Positions 27,201-34,960 of a stretch of DNA of 64,000 nucleotides are shown piece by piece. A model generated the notes under the pieces. It was not told the origin of the DNA, did no database searches, and saw only the letters and a list, made by a program, of their open reading frames with translations. The stretch is from Lingula anatina. Taxonomy: Eukaryota > Brachiopoda > Lingulata > Lingulida > Lingulidae. How positions within the stretch are numbered: position 1 is the first letter of the stretch; each line of letters starts with the position of its first letter. A program made the translations under genes and the position numbers. The DNA is taken from positions 186,001 to 250,000 of the forward strand of contig NW_019775472.1 of assembly GCF_001039355.2 (NCBI RefSeq). Reading direction: 5' to 3'.

Positions 27201-30200
27201 TTGCACTTAATTATATTAAATTATGATACTTTAGAGAAAGCATGACTTAATTCTCATGCAACATTTAAAAAAGAACATGCTGGTTTCATGATTATTTGGT
27301 CTTTGATAAATAAGAATCATTTATCATTGTAGCAGTTTCTTTCCCTATGATATGATTTTTTTTAACAGTTGAGAATATGTTCTTTAAAAATTATATTTAA
27401 ACCAGTGCATTTTGTTAGGGTGCTTCTTATTTTACTTTATGTATTGCCATATTTAGTTACATCAAAAATAAGTTTAAAACTGTGAGTTATGTTTAAGGTT
27501 TACTTTGGATAAAACAATATTTGGGGTTTGAGTTTTTAAATTTATACATGGAATAATCTTTTTAAAAAAATAGAAAAACATTCATTTATAAGAGTAAATG
27601 ATAGTGAAATAATTTACTCAGTCTACCATGAAAACATTTTCAGTTAGATATTGAATTGGATTGTTTCAGCATTGACAAACCTCACCATGGCAACCCAGAC
27701 AAATCTTGGTCAAATAAGCCTTTTGGCTTTTTGAGGAGAAACAGCAGCAAGAAGAAGAAACTGCAAGAACAACAGGTAAGATATTTCTTCATTTAATGTT
27801 GCAGTAACATGTAAACTACTTTGTTTAGGCTACCAGGAAAGCTAAGACGAAATCTGTCTTAAACTGTTCTGTGACATTACCAGAAACCACAATTTCTTAA
27901 AATGGGTTTTAAAAAGTGAAGCCTCCACAGCCAAGTGATATTGATAAGCCATTTTTTGGTCCAAGTTAGTCCTGTGTGAACTATCCCACATATTTTCACC
28001 AGGCCTGTTTTACAAAAAATGAAAATAAAAAAGTAAAAAAATTTACTGTAATTTACTATTATAATTTTATTTATTTAATTATATATTTTGCTTGACAGAG
28101 ACTGATAAACACAAACACAAACATGTAGATAAGTGGGTACAGTTGGTATTTACAATATCGGTCTTACTATGAGGATTTTATAAATGATGACTTAACTGAC
28201 ATGAATTGGCATCACTGAGAGTAAAAGAGCAATGTCAATACAAATGCTATTTTCAGTGGGTGCATAATTCAAAGACAAAAAGGGGTGACCAGCCTTTTAG
28301 GCTGTGAAGTGGAATTAAGCTGGCTAAGACACGTAAAGTCTTTTTCAATATAGACCAATTTTCATTTGTGAAACAAGTCCCAGATCTCCAGAGGTTTGGT
28401 CATCAGTGTACATACAAGTCATTTGGTATTGAGGTGTAATATGTTATAGCTATGAAGTTTCAGGGTAGGTCAACAGTTAGATCATCAGGAACCAAGATAT
28501 CAAATGGACAGGATTGTACTGATGTGAGGGCCTAAACTGTTTTTGTCATGTAAAGTGATATAATTCTCATGCTAGCATGCGTATATATATTTCCACCAAT
28601 TGAAAAAGAAGACTCGAACAAAAATGATACAGGCATGACACTAGCGGTGTTGTTCAATATATTTAATATGATCATAACTTTTAACTGTTTACAGGAAGGG
28701 GAGTATTTCAGTGACCAGAGTGATTCAGTATGTATCAGCATGGTCAAGACTGCCCATGTGTTCTAACTGTCAATATTATCATTATTATCAATGTTATTTA
28801 TTGAATGTATCTTACTTTGGTATGCTGTTATAATGCAATAACCCAGTGTTTGTGAACCAGTTGTTTTGAAGACCTCATAAATTTAAATCGGGTATAAATT
28901 AGCTTGCCAAAAGTTAAACCTAATATGAGAGGCTGCTTCAGCTTACTAATAGTTTAGAACTGATTTGATGAATGTTTGCCATAGAAAAAGTGCCATAATT
29001 GTTTTAAAGCATCAGATCATATAGAAGGAGCACAACAGTATGGAACATAGTAATTGATAATAACTCTTTATATTGAATATCATGAAAATTCAGGAATGTT
29101 TTGTGTGTCAAGTTGAACAGTAATTGTTGTTTAAAGAACTTGTAATTTTGCTTTAAATTTACAAAATGAGGGCATGCTTAGACAGCACCACCTTGTGTTT
29201 TGTTTTCAGTGATTTGGAACTACCCTGTATAATTCTTAGTAATATGTGAGCTAAACCTGCCTTCGGTTAATTTTTAAGTGAACCGTGGTGTTAGCTGTTG
29301 TTGTTCAGTAAGAGGTGTTCACTAAAGAGAAAGTTCTGAAAGTTCCCTTCTAATATCAAATATTAAACAAAACTGTACTGATCCATTTTGTCTTTATATT
29401 TTGTTTGAATTTGTGTAACATGACCACCTGCCTACCTTTTGCTTTTACTCAAATTTACCATCTTATCCTGACCATCACACCTTTTTAACCATGATATAAA
29501 CAAGGCTTTACCTAATAGATTTTTGAAAATAAAGAAAATTACTATGCATATATCATAATATTTTTGTAATTGGTGATGAAGTTATATAACCATATTCTGT
29601 GTGATATGCTTTCAGACTCTCATTAGGGTAACTGCTTGAATTGGCTAGATTTCCAGTGGGATAGCTTTACAGTGAACAGTGAAAGCACAGTTTTGTTGTC
29701 CTTGAAACACTTGCTTCTGTTGTAGTCCAGCAATATCATGAAAATATATATGAACGTAGCTTTAAATAGATTGTTAACTGGACCAAATGGAAATTAGATT
29801 TTGCTGTGTTAGAATTTGCAAACAGGCGCCCAAATTTAAGATGTTACAAACAAATGATCCCATTTATGCACAGTATTGCTGGTCTATTGTAACACTTTTT
29901 TTTACAGAGCATGAAAATGGTTGCCCATTCCCTTGTTTTTTATTTCAACCTACTGTATCAAAATGTGTGTAAATTCATTTTTTCCAGGATAGGGTATTAA
30001 CAGTTATTGATTGATTTCAGTATATAAGTTGAAATTATGAGAATCAGTATGCAATGTTTTCCAGCACATGATTTGGATCTATAGCCTAACATTGTTACTC
30101 AGAATTCAACGTAATTATGTACACAATTTTTTTTTCAGTGAATGCTCACAGTATTTTTCATCTTTATATTTTTTGATTCAGACATAAGAATAAATCAAAC

Positions 30201-33200
30201 ACAAGCAATCTTTTACAACAACTTACAAGATCCCACCACCAGTTTCATGTCTCACCTCATGAACCTTATGTTCTATGCATGACAAATCAAACATCAGATA
30301 CTAATATCAGAACTTGCCCTGACCACATGTTAACCAGCTCTGTCTGATGTTTCAGAGCATGGAGATAAGTGACCACACCTACTCTAGTCAAGAGCTGATG
30401 CCCCTGCAGAGTATGTATAATGGACCACGCATAGAGGTGGATGAGGTACTTATTACTTTAAGTTACATCTCTGACAGGGGCTTGTATAAAATGATGTTGT
30501 TCAGAAATGAAATCCACCATAACAACACAGAGTAACTTTTTTTTGCATTAGTGTAGCACAGAAATCTTGTACAGTTGCCATACGTAGCACATAGGAGTCT
30601 TATACCACATCTAACCCATGATGTTGAAAGTTTTTGATTTTCTGAAGTCTAAGAAGGCTATAATCTTTTTTGCTTCTAAAAATCATAAAGTTCTTTAAGT
30701 TGCTAGCCTTTTCTGCTTTTATGCAAGCTCCCTCCAAATTTGTTTTCCTGCCATTAGTCTAGAAATCAGACAAGATAAAATAAATTCCGCTTTAGAAATG
30801 TATATATAGAACATTTCTATTGACATGTACATTTGTCATGTCTGATGTCTAGTCTTGGGTCTAATGTTTTATTCTTGATCAGTTAGTTCAATAATACTAC
30901 TTGCTAATATATTGTCTGCATTTATTTCCAATGACTTAGTGACATGATGCTGAATCTTGACTATTCTGTACCTTTTCTAAAGCCAAGATCTCTTTGAAGT
31001 GATCCTAGGAATTGCCAGTTGGAACTTGTTTGAAAATGGAGTAGATGTTTTTATTGATAGTTGGCCTGCTGTGGTTGTTATGTTTCTAAATTTGAGTAAA
31101 TAAAGTCTTTGTTTCAGAGGCATCTTTGTTACTCTAGTCTTCTGACAGATAGTTTTATTTGTAAAAAACATGCATTGCGATATATTAACTCAGCGACAAA
31201 AATTGGAAATATACAAAAGATACCAATGACTGTGTGCAGTGGTTGAAACTATTTAACATGATTCTTTCCTTTGTTTTGTATTTTGTATTGGACATACTGT
31301 GAAGTGATCATTGGTATCAAGAACTTACATGTAATATCACATTATTTTTGAAAGATTATTCATACATGTATTAAACTATTATTGCTCACAGTTTTGTAAG
31401 TGATTGTCAAAATTGAACAGAAGCTGACTGATAAGAGTAATTTGGATAAGACACATGATGCAAGCTCCTAGATAGGATGCAGTATTATATATGATGAGAA
31501 TTACTGTAGATCTGTTAAATTTATTTTTAAGACCAGGTCTTATGCGTAACTAAATCAGTTGTTGAGAATTTATGTATAATTTCATAAAGTACCATGTTAT
31601 TTGATATAGTACTAACCAAGAAATGTAGTAATTGAAATTGAATTGGTAAAGTGTTTAATGCCAGCAATACTAATTTTATCAAATATTCATATTTCAGCCC
31701 TCAACAGACGCTTCAAGAAATGACCTCTCTCTGGCCTTGACACCTGGCTACTATGGAGATCGCTCTGGTCTTCCTTCACCACAACAGTCACCCAGATCTC
31801 CAAGGTCACCAGGAGGGTCACGCTTTGGAAATAGGTCAAGGTCACCATCCCCTCGTAGAGAAATTGGGTTTTCTGGTGCTGTAACAGATATCTGTGATGC
31901 TGCACATACTATTAAAGAACATGACAGATTGAACAGAATGAGAATTAAGCCGGGTAAGGACTGACTGGTGAATTACTGGTAGCACCTGCAAAGTTAATGT
32001 TATTTGCTTTGTCATTGACAATTAATGTGAAAATTAAGTACATCCAAATGATCTACATGCCCTGTGACCTATAATTTTGAGATATATAGTTGCCTCTTTA
32101 AATTTACGTAAATCCCATTTATTTTAATTATTAAATGCTCTGTTTTAGATGTTCTATTTGGTTTACTGTTTTTTTCCTACAAGTGTTTATTAATAGTTTT
32201 CTCTTCAAAAAAAAAAACATTGGAAGCCCTATCAGTGACCGTACAATTCCCTTTTCTAGACTCACCTCAACTTCGAGGTCGTAGTCGCAGTCGCAGCAGA
32301 CCTCCCTTACAGCAGCAGAGACCAGTAATGGGCTCGCCAGCAGCAAGCCCAGTGGGGAGCAGAGCCAGCAGCCCAGCCAGCAGTTCACGCCAAAATCTCT
32401 ACAGAACAACCTCATTAGAGACAAGGTCACGTAGCCCGTCTCCATCGGGCACAGCAACATCCACTCCTCAGCATGAATATTACGGGCGTGTGAACCTGAC
32501 TGACAGGTCTCGTAGCCCTAGCCCTGCTACAGCCAGGAGGAATCGCAGACTGCCCCACACACCACCGAGTAAACCCATGACCTTGCCCCTGGGGCAAATG
32601 ATGGACCAACCTGGTGATGTGTATTCTGGCAACCTGCCAAGGGTAGTCCCCTCTCCCACTGTTCCCAAAGCTAGTCCTAGTAATATTAATTTCCCCTAAG
32701 TTACAGCCATCACCCACTCGGCTGACCAAACTTGATCAGCCTCCTTCACCGCATTCTAGGCGCTCTAGTGCAAGATCACAGACACCATCCCCTCCAGTGC
32801 GAGATAGACGCTACATGGATAAAAATAATCTAAACCGACAAGCCAGTCTAGAACGCAGGCTTGATAGAGGGAGACTGTATGATGAGCCCCCTCAATACAC
32901 AGACATAGTAGATGGTAGGACTTATGGATCTCAACAAGGACCTCCATTTAGGGGGAGAATCTTAAACAATGGACAAAGAGATCCTTATTACAGTGATCGA
33001 GAAAAAGATTATGACCAGGACTCAGATGTGTCTGGTAAATACGAGCGGCGAGGACAGAGCATGCCCCGTTCTGCAAGTAATATTCCGGTTGGTCGACCTC
33101 CCCGTCAAACTAGCAACATACCACGTTCCTCTAGCAGTTTATCAAGGGGTGCAACACACATACCCCCGGTTGCCTCCAGACATGGCACTTCACAGCATGG

Positions 33201-33318
33201 ACAGACATTACCAAGTATTCCAAATGGCTTTAAACCAGGTCAAGGTCATAATGTAGGTCAAGGCCGCGTGACATTGCAGCGCAGTGACTCAGAGGAAGAT
33301 GATGATGATTGGTGCTAG
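418..33318 (+). CDS. Cav2: Cav2-type voltage-gated calcium channel alpha-1 subunit, C-terminal part (spliced, 5'-partial)
   Basis: Pore-forming subunit of a presynaptic (N/P/Q-class) calcium channel in the plasma membrane; it couples depolarisation to transmitter release. The window holds domain IV from S4 to the C-terminus. Exons in order: 418-537 or 907-1026 (S4), 1369-1434 (S5), 1750-1841, 2482-2635 (pore loop with TGEAW, the domain IV selectivity glutamate, then S6), 2851-2978, 3216-3312, 4075-4180, 6690-6800, 7306-7415, 8527-8559, 10161-10187, 12475-12578, 24596-24661, 27670-27775, 28695-28727, 30356-30445, 31698-31953, 32260-32642, 32707-33318. All junctions are GT-AG and phase compatible; with one S4 exon the total is 2694 nt, ending in TAG. 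Cav2 identity rests on the S5-S6 and EF-hand sequence, the [11 protein letters not shown] motif (RIM-BP SH3 ligand class) and the terminal DDDWC (RIM PDZ ligand class). A second copy of ten exons lies at 12951-23253. Upstream exons (domains I-III) are outside the window. Confidence 0.96.
907..1026 (+). CDS. Cav2: Cav2 alternative exon IVS4-b (canonical voltage sensor)
   Basis: A 120-nt, phase 0-0 exon with acceptor ttacag and donor gtaaat. It encodes the standard Cav2 domain IV S4 with [18 protein letters not shown], i.e. Arg/Lys at every third position (exon residues 11, 14, 17, 20, 23). It lies 369 bp after exon a. Inclusion of both would duplicate S4, so one of the two should be chosen per transcript. 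This version is the one closest to vertebrate Cav2 channels. Confidence 0.93.
1369..1434 (+). CDS. Cav2: Cav2 exon: IVS5 helix
   Basis: 66 nt, phase 0-0, acceptor ttatctag, donor gtaggt. Encodes the 22-residue S5 helix [20 protein letters not shown]. It is the last exon before the repeated block, so either copy of the following exons could be spliced to it in frame. Confidence 0.95.
1750..1841 (+). CDS. Cav2: Cav2 exon: IVS5 to pore loop (copy 1)
   Basis: 92 nt, starts phase 0 and ends phase 2. Encodes [10 protein letters not shown] then [16 protein letters not shown], the extracellular turret and first pore helix of domain IV. Copy 2 is at 12951-13042 with one synonymous change. Confidence 0.95.
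2482..2635 (+). CDS. Cav2: Cav2 exon: IV selectivity filter and start of S6 (copy 1)
   Basis: 154 nt. Encodes [14 protein letters not shown], where the Glu of TGEAW is the domain IV member of the calcium-selective EEEE ring, then a Cys-containing acidic turret ([12 protein letters not shown]) and the start of S6 ([11 protein letters not shown]). Donor gtaagt. Copy 2 is at 13684-13837 with three synonymous changes. Confidence 0.96.
2851..2978 (+). CDS. Cav2: Cav2 exon: end of IVS6 and proximal C-terminus (copy 1)
   Basis: 128 nt. Encodes [19 protein letters not shown], the cytoplasmic end of S6, then [20 protein letters not shown], the start of the EF-hand-like region. Donor gtaagt. Copy 2 is at 14053-14180 with three synonymous changes. 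Confidence 0.96.
3216..3312 (+). CDS. Cav2: Cav2 exon: EF-hand region, equivalent of vertebrate exon 37 (copy 1)
   Basis: 97 nt, phase 2 to 0, encoding [31 protein letters not shown]. It has the same length and content as the vertebrate Cav2 exon that exists as 37a/37b alternatives. I searched both flanking introns by eye and saw no second version, so only one form seems present here. Copy 2 is at 14418-14514 with one synonymous change. Confidence 0.94.
4075..4180 (+). CDS. Cav2: Cav2 exon: proximal C-terminus (copy 1)
   Basis: 106 nt, phase 0 to 1. Encodes [17 protein letters not shown] then [18 protein letters not shown], which matches the Cav2 pre-IQ segment. Copy 2 (15239-15344) is identical. 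Confidence 0.95.
4181..6689 (+). other. Large Cav2 intron (copy 1)
   Basis: Non-coding, AT-rich. It holds the 285-bp indel, its 85-bp partial repeat at 5357-5442, a short (GT)n at 6112-6126, and a 17-bp local duplication around CCAATAACATGTA near 5889-5920. No exon seen. Confidence 0.6.
4266..4550. other. 285-bp insertion/deletion between repeat copies
   Basis: Present in copy 1; copy 2 jumps from the equivalent of 4265 to 4551 near 15430. It includes about 85 bp (4325-4410) that are roughly 90% identical to 5357-5442 in the same intron, so the segment may be a local duplication retained in one haplotype only. Confidence 0.7.
6690..6800 (+). CDS. Cav2: Cav2 exon: pre-IQ segment (copy 1)
   Basis: 111 nt, phase 1 to 1, acceptor attttatag, donor gtttgg. 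Encodes [19 protein letters not shown] then [11 protein letters not shown], the charged helix before the IQ motif. It follows a 2.5-kb intron. Copy 2 (17556-17666) is identical. Confidence 0.93.
6901..7089. mobile_element. Miniature inverted-repeat element with TTAA target duplication (piggyBac-type MITE)
   Basis: Present in copy 1, absent in copy 2. TTAA at 6897-6900 and at 7086-7089 flank it; the empty site at 17763-17766 has a single TTAA. The ends TTAAAGGAC and (reverse strand) TTAAAGGG share a short terminal repeat, with TTCATG further in on both sides. About 185 bp, non-coding; it contains an N at 7055. TTAA duplication is the signature of piggyBac-class transposition. Confidence 0.75.
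7306..7415 (+). CDS. Cav2: Cav2 exon: IQ-like calmodulin-binding segment (copy 1)
   Basis: 110 nt, phase 1 to 0. Encodes [20 protein letters not shown] then KAYKASQTR. This is the position of the Cav2 IQ domain (TVGKIYA then a hydrophobic core and basic tail) where calmodulin binds. Copy 2 (17985-18094) is identical. Confidence 0.94.
8527..8559 (+). CDS. Cav2: Cav2 33-nt small exon [11 protein letters not shown] (copy 1)
   Basis: Acceptor ttgttgcag, donor gttagt, phase 0-0, 11 residues [11 protein letters not shown]. The exon and its splice sites are unchanged in copy 2 (19210-19242) while the flanking intron varies. Its small size and symmetric phase make it a likely optional cassette. Confidence 0.8.
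8560..10160 (+). other. Cav2 intron between small exons (copy 1)
   Basis: AT-rich intron, closely matched by 19243-20841 in copy 2. No additional exon or repeat recognised. Confidence 0.6.
10161..10187 (+). CDS. Cav2: Cav2 27-nt microexon FIKFLQDAK (copy 1)
   Basis: A 27-nt phase 0-0 exon with a good acceptor (ttgtgctccacag) and donor gtatat, encoding FIKFLQDAK. It is identical in copy 2 (20842-20868). It probably extends the distal calmodulin/pre-coil region and is likely optional. Confidence 0.72.
10229..10264. repeat. (ATCA)n microsatellite, copy 1
   Basis: Nine units of ATCA 40 bp after the microexon. The same tract is in copy 2 from about 20910 to 20945. Confidence 0.9.
10468..10532. 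repeat. (AATAA)/(AAAAT)n simple repeat
   Basis: A-rich low-complexity tract that differs in length from its equivalent at about 21146-21201, as expected for a slippage-prone allele. Confidence 0.85.
12475..12578 (+). CDS. Cav2: Cav2 exon: distal C-terminus (copy 1)
   Basis: 104 nt, phase 0 to 2. Encodes [20 protein letters not shown] then [13 protein letters not shown]. Copy 2 (23150-23253) has two synonymous changes. The phase-2 end fits the exon at 24596 but not the phase-0 start of the repeated exon at 12951. Confidence 0.9.
12677..12694. repeat. Poly-G run at contig end
   Basis: 18 consecutive G, then A and the N at 12696. The equivalent run in copy 2 (23354-23365) has 12 G. The run probably stopped the contig extension. 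Confidence 0.95.
12951..13042 (+). CDS. Cav2: Cav2 exon: IVS5 to pore loop (copy 2)
   Basis: Second copy of 1750-1841; one synonymous change (GCT to GCC, Ala). Splice sites are intact and it begins in phase 0, so it could follow the S5 exon at 1369-1434 but not exon 12475-12578, which ends in phase 2. Confidence 0.93.
13684..13837 (+). CDS. Cav2: Cav2 exon: IV selectivity filter and S6 (copy 2)
   Basis: Second copy of 2482-2635 with three synonymous changes (GGT/GGG, CAG/CAA, GAT/GAC). The TGEAW filter is intact. Confidence 0.93.
14053..14180 (+). CDS. Cav2: Cav2 exon: end of IVS6 (copy 2)
   Basis: Second copy of 2851-2978 with three synonymous changes (ACT/ACA, TAC/TAT, GAC/GAT). Confidence 0.93.
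14418..14514 (+). CDS. Cav2: Cav2 exon: EF-hand region (copy 2)
   Basis: Second copy of 3216-3312, 97 nt, with one synonymous change (GAT/GAC). Confidence 0.92.
15239..15344 (+). CDS. Cav2: Cav2 exon: proximal C-terminus (copy 2)
   Basis: Identical to 4075-4180 at every base. The following intron lacks about 285 bp that copy 1 has. Confidence 0.93.
17556..17666 (+). CDS. Cav2: Cav2 exon: pre-IQ segment (copy 2)
   Basis: Identical to 6690-6800. The intron after it is the empty site (TTAA at 17763-17766) for the miniature element present in copy 1. Confidence 0.92.
17985..18094 (+). CDS. Cav2: Cav2 exon: IQ-like segment (copy 2)
   Basis: Identical to 7306-7415, with intact acceptor tttcag and donor gtaagt. 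Confidence 0.92.
19210..19242 (+). CDS. Cav2: Cav2 33-nt small exon (copy 2)
   Basis: Identical to 8527-8559 including both splice sites. Confidence 0.78.
20842..20868 (+). CDS. Cav2: Cav2 27-nt microexon (copy 2)
   Basis: Identical to 10161-10187 including both splice sites. Confidence 0.7.
23150..23253 (+). CDS. Cav2: Cav2 exon: distal C-terminus (copy 2)
   Basis: Second copy of 12475-12578 with two synonymous changes (TTG/CTG Leu, ACA/ACG Thr). It ends in phase 2 and joins in frame to 24596-24661. Confidence 0.9.
23367..23715. repeat. 172-bp sequence repeated on both sides of a single N
   Basis: 23367-23539 and 23543-23715 are nearly identical (differences such as gacatcttc versus gaaatcatt) and are separated only by the N at 23540. 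This is an unmerged contig overlap. Confidence 0.9.
24231..24293. repeat. Poly-T tract, 63 T
   Basis: Uninterrupted T run in a Cav2 intron. It may be the tail of a reverse-oriented retroposon, but no element body was recognised next to it. Confidence 0.95.
24596..24661 (+). CDS. Cav2: Cav2 exon: [13 protein letters not shown] segment
   Basis: 66 nt, phase 2-2, acceptor ttctgctag, donor gtgagg. Encodes [20 protein letters not shown], a Ser/Arg/Gly-rich stretch of the cytoplasmic tail. It is symmetric in phase, so it could be skipped without a frame change. Confidence 0.8.
26513..26851. promoter_or_regulatory. Cluster of five TCATGTGA (M-box/E-box-like) octamers
   Basis: TCATGTGA at 26513-26520, 26788-26795, 26803-26810 and 26844-26851; the complement TCACATGA at 26531-26538 lies inside the palindrome GGTCACATGACC. 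The octamer matches the M-box recognised by MITF/TFE-family bHLH-Zip factors. Chance expectation in 339 bp is well under one. Confidence 0.45.
26792..26821. repeat. Perfect 30-bp inverted repeat
   Basis: Arms GTGAACAATAATCA and TGATTATTGTTCAC with a 2-nt spacer; no mismatch in 14 bp. It lies inside the octamer cluster and overlaps two octamers. Confidence 0.9.
27670..27775 (+). CDS. Cav2: Cav2 exon: basic tail segment
   Basis: 106 nt, phase 2 to 0, acceptor tgtttcag, donor gtaaga. Encodes [13 protein letters not shown], then [18 protein letters not shown] with a basic cluster and an R-R-N-S type kinase-like site. Unstructured cytoplasmic tail; no named domain recognised. Confidence 0.82.
27776..28694 (+). 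other. Cav2 intron
   Basis: AT-rich, no feature recognised. Confidence 0.6.
28695..28727 (+). CDS. Cav2: Cav2 33-nt small exon [11 protein letters not shown]
   Basis: 33 nt, phase 0-0, acceptor gtttacag, donor gtatgt. Encodes the acidic peptide [11 protein letters not shown]. Likely an optional cassette because of its size and phase. Confidence 0.72.
28728..30355 (+). other. Cav2 intron
   Basis: AT-rich, no feature recognised; reading frames in it have no coding character. Confidence 0.6.
30356..30445 (+). CDS. Cav2: Cav2 exon: [11 protein letters not shown] segment
   Basis: 90 nt, phase 0-0, acceptor gatgtttcag, donor gtactt. Encodes 30 residues: [20 protein letters not shown] followed by [10 protein letters not shown]. 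The phase fits both neighbours, so it may also be optional. Confidence 0.78.
30446..31697 (+). other. Cav2 intron
   Basis: AT-rich, no feature recognised. Confidence 0.6.
31698..31953 (+). CDS. Cav2: Cav2 exon: Ser/Pro/Arg-rich tail with conserved helix
   Basis: 256 nt, phase 0 to 1, acceptor tatttcag, donor gtaagg. Encodes [19 protein letters not shown], a run of SPRSP/RSRSPSP repeats, then [20 protein letters not shown]. The last part looks like a short conserved amphipathic helix rather than low-complexity tail. Confidence 0.88.
32260..32642 (+). CDS. Cav2: Cav2 exon: RS-rich tail with RIM-BP-type proline motif
   Basis: 383 nt, phase 1 to 0, acceptor ttttctag. It encodes [16 protein letters not shown], several RSRSPSPS repeats, and near the end [14 protein letters not shown], which fits the R-x-L-P-x-x-P-P class motif bound by RIM-BP SH3 domains in Cav2 tails. 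The exon probably ends at 32642 before a 64-nt intron. Reading on without splicing stays open to a TAA at 32697-32699 and gives a shorter tail. The coding-like stretch [14 protein letters not shown] runs into the putative intron, so a frameshift is the alternative explanation. Confidence 0.88.
32643..32706 (+). other. Putative 64-nt intron (or frameshift) before the last Cav2 exon
   Basis: Begins gtagtc and ends ttacag, with pyrimidine-rich and taatattaat (branch-like) sequence inside. Removing it joins the two reading frames exactly (AGG to CCA, phase 0). Its length is 1 mod 3, so retention truncates the protein at the TAA at 32697-32699. The opposite reading is that one extra C in the run 32693-32696 breaks a continuous exon: deleting one C would also restore the frame, through [10 protein letters not shown]. 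Confidence 0.6.
32707..33318 (+). CDS. Cav2: Cav2 last coding exon with DDDWC PDZ ligand
   Basis: 612 nt, phase 0, ending TAG at 33316-33318. It encodes [20 protein letters not shown], an Arg/Asp/Tyr-rich stretch, [20 protein letters not shown] with repeated SNIP motifs, and the acidic end [13 protein letters not shown] terminal D-x-W-C is the Cav2 hallmark that binds the RIM PDZ domain and helps anchor channels at active zones. The presence of a full ligand indicates that this end of the gene is functional. Confidence 0.95.
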   Translation, partial: PSPTRLTKLDQPPSPHSRRSSARSQTPSPPVRDRRYMDKNNLNRQASLERRLDRGRLYDEPPQYTDIVDGRTYGSQQGPPFRGRILNNGQRDPYYSDREKDYDQDSDVSGKYERRGQSMPRSASNIPVGRPPRQTSNIPRSSSSLSRGATHIPPVASRHGTSQHGQTLPSIPNGFKPGQGHNVGQGRVTLQRSDSEEDDDDWC

Positions 33319-34960
33319 CATATCCCATGATTCCTTTTTCATGCAAATCTAATATTGATTGGAATTATTTTGACAAGAAATGATACAATTCTAGAGTACA
33401 ATTTTGGTTGACATAGCCTTCAATTGAAACTTCAGTTGACAAAATCAAATACATTGATTTTCAAGGCCTGTCATATGGATTTTGATTTTTTTAAGAGCCT
33501 ATAGGTGCAAACAATTTCAGTTGTAAGATCGGAATTGTTAGTTAATGTTTGGTGGAGATATCTGTATAAAAAAACAATTTTTTAAACTTGAATTCAATAA
33601 CAAGTGAAAAATATTTTTACTTCAAAATGTAATATAGACCCAGATGTTAGTTAGATCTTTCAGTGATAGTGTTTCATACATAAGTGTAATGTATAATGAG
33701 ATAGATGTTGCAAGTATTGTTGTCCAGACAGCATTTAATGAATATTCCATGTTGTAGTGATGATAGAGATGCTTAAAACAATTCAGTTAGAATTCTGATA
33801 ATTGTATAAGCAAGTGTAGGAATAATTCATATTTCAAAAAAATAGATATTATACATCTTGTGGCCTGTTAACTTAGGCAGTTAAAGTTTAAGACATTGTC
33901 AAAATATAATTTTGTTGAACAAAATGAGAAGGCAGTGGAATAACTGAGAGTAGTTGGCATATTTTAATAAGTTGCCATCTTGTACATGCTTGTAATTTTT
34001 AACTTAAATGTATTATCTTTCTTGTTCTGTGATTGGCCAGTTTATAATTGGCTCATTGTGTCCATTATAAAGCCATTGCTGCCACTATTTGGCAGTAAAA
34101 GCATTCACAGTATTTAAAGATCCAAGTCTGTTCAGCTAAAGTGATTTTGTCTTTTGGTATATTTATTACATGAACAGAATGTTGGTCAGCATGTTTAGTT
34201 TGTGATAACAATGCAGTGAGAGCCAGCATGAGAGCTTTTTTCTCTCTTTTTATCTGGTTACGACCTGAATTTAGCCAACAACTGAAAATAATGTGTATTT
34301 CCCTAGTTGAGCTTAGCTACATTCTATAAAAGGATATTTCAGAAAAACAGTAAAATATTTCATGTGTGGTTTGCTAAAATTTTAGCTTCTGTGCTTCTCT
34401 CTGGCAAAGGTCCATATCCTTGTCTATAGTTTCTATTTCATTCTACATATTTCATGTGGAATTTATTTTGTTTTACAGTAGATAAAGAAATATTATGTAC
34501 AGAAACCACATTTTCAAATTGAAATGTGGTATTAAAATTCTCTCAAATATATTTTACATTAAATGACTACATATTTTTATTGTATTATTAATAAAAAGTG
34601 ATACTTTGTGCTATAATTTATACAACTCTGCAGCCAAAGTGAAAGGCCAGGGTTCAACTCAGTTTTCATGTTTTCTATTTTATCAGATATATCTTGATCC
34701 CTTTATACATTACACATTCAAACAGAATTTTTTCACATAAGTATATTAAGGAGTTTTGCAGACACAGCTTTAAAATTGTACTCCTATCCAAACCTTTTGG
34801 TGGAATGAAGAGCTCCTTCCTATCAAGAAGACATCAAAAAGCATACATAGCTTCCTGTTTTAGGTGCAAATACTGCATTCTCTGGCTTCTTTGGAAGTGG
34901 GCACAGTATTTAGATTTGCTGTTTCTTTTGAATAAATTAAAGGTACAAGCAGTCAAAAAT
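33319..34960 (+). other. Cav2 3' untranslated region (end estimated)
   Basis: AT-rich non-coding sequence after the TAG. AATAAA signals at 34590-34595 and 34931-34936 are the first good polyadenylation signals on this strand, so the transcript probably ends near 34615 or 34955. Nothing else recognised in it. Confidence 0.55.
34590..34595 (+). terminator. Polyadenylation signal AATAAA, Cav2
   Basis: AATAAA 1.27 kb after the stop, followed by T-rich sequence. A second AATAAA lies at 34931-34936. Which is used cannot be told from sequence alone. Confidence 0.45.

Larger units (their letters stand above)
24662..27669 (+). other. 3.0-kb Cav2 intron with TCATGTGA cluster
   Basis: Non-coding. It holds a CT-rich tract at 25686-25713 and, between 26513 and 26851, five copies of the octamer TCATGTGA or its complement plus a perfect 30-bp inverted repeat. 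The rest is AT-rich with no recognised feature. Confidence 0.6.
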
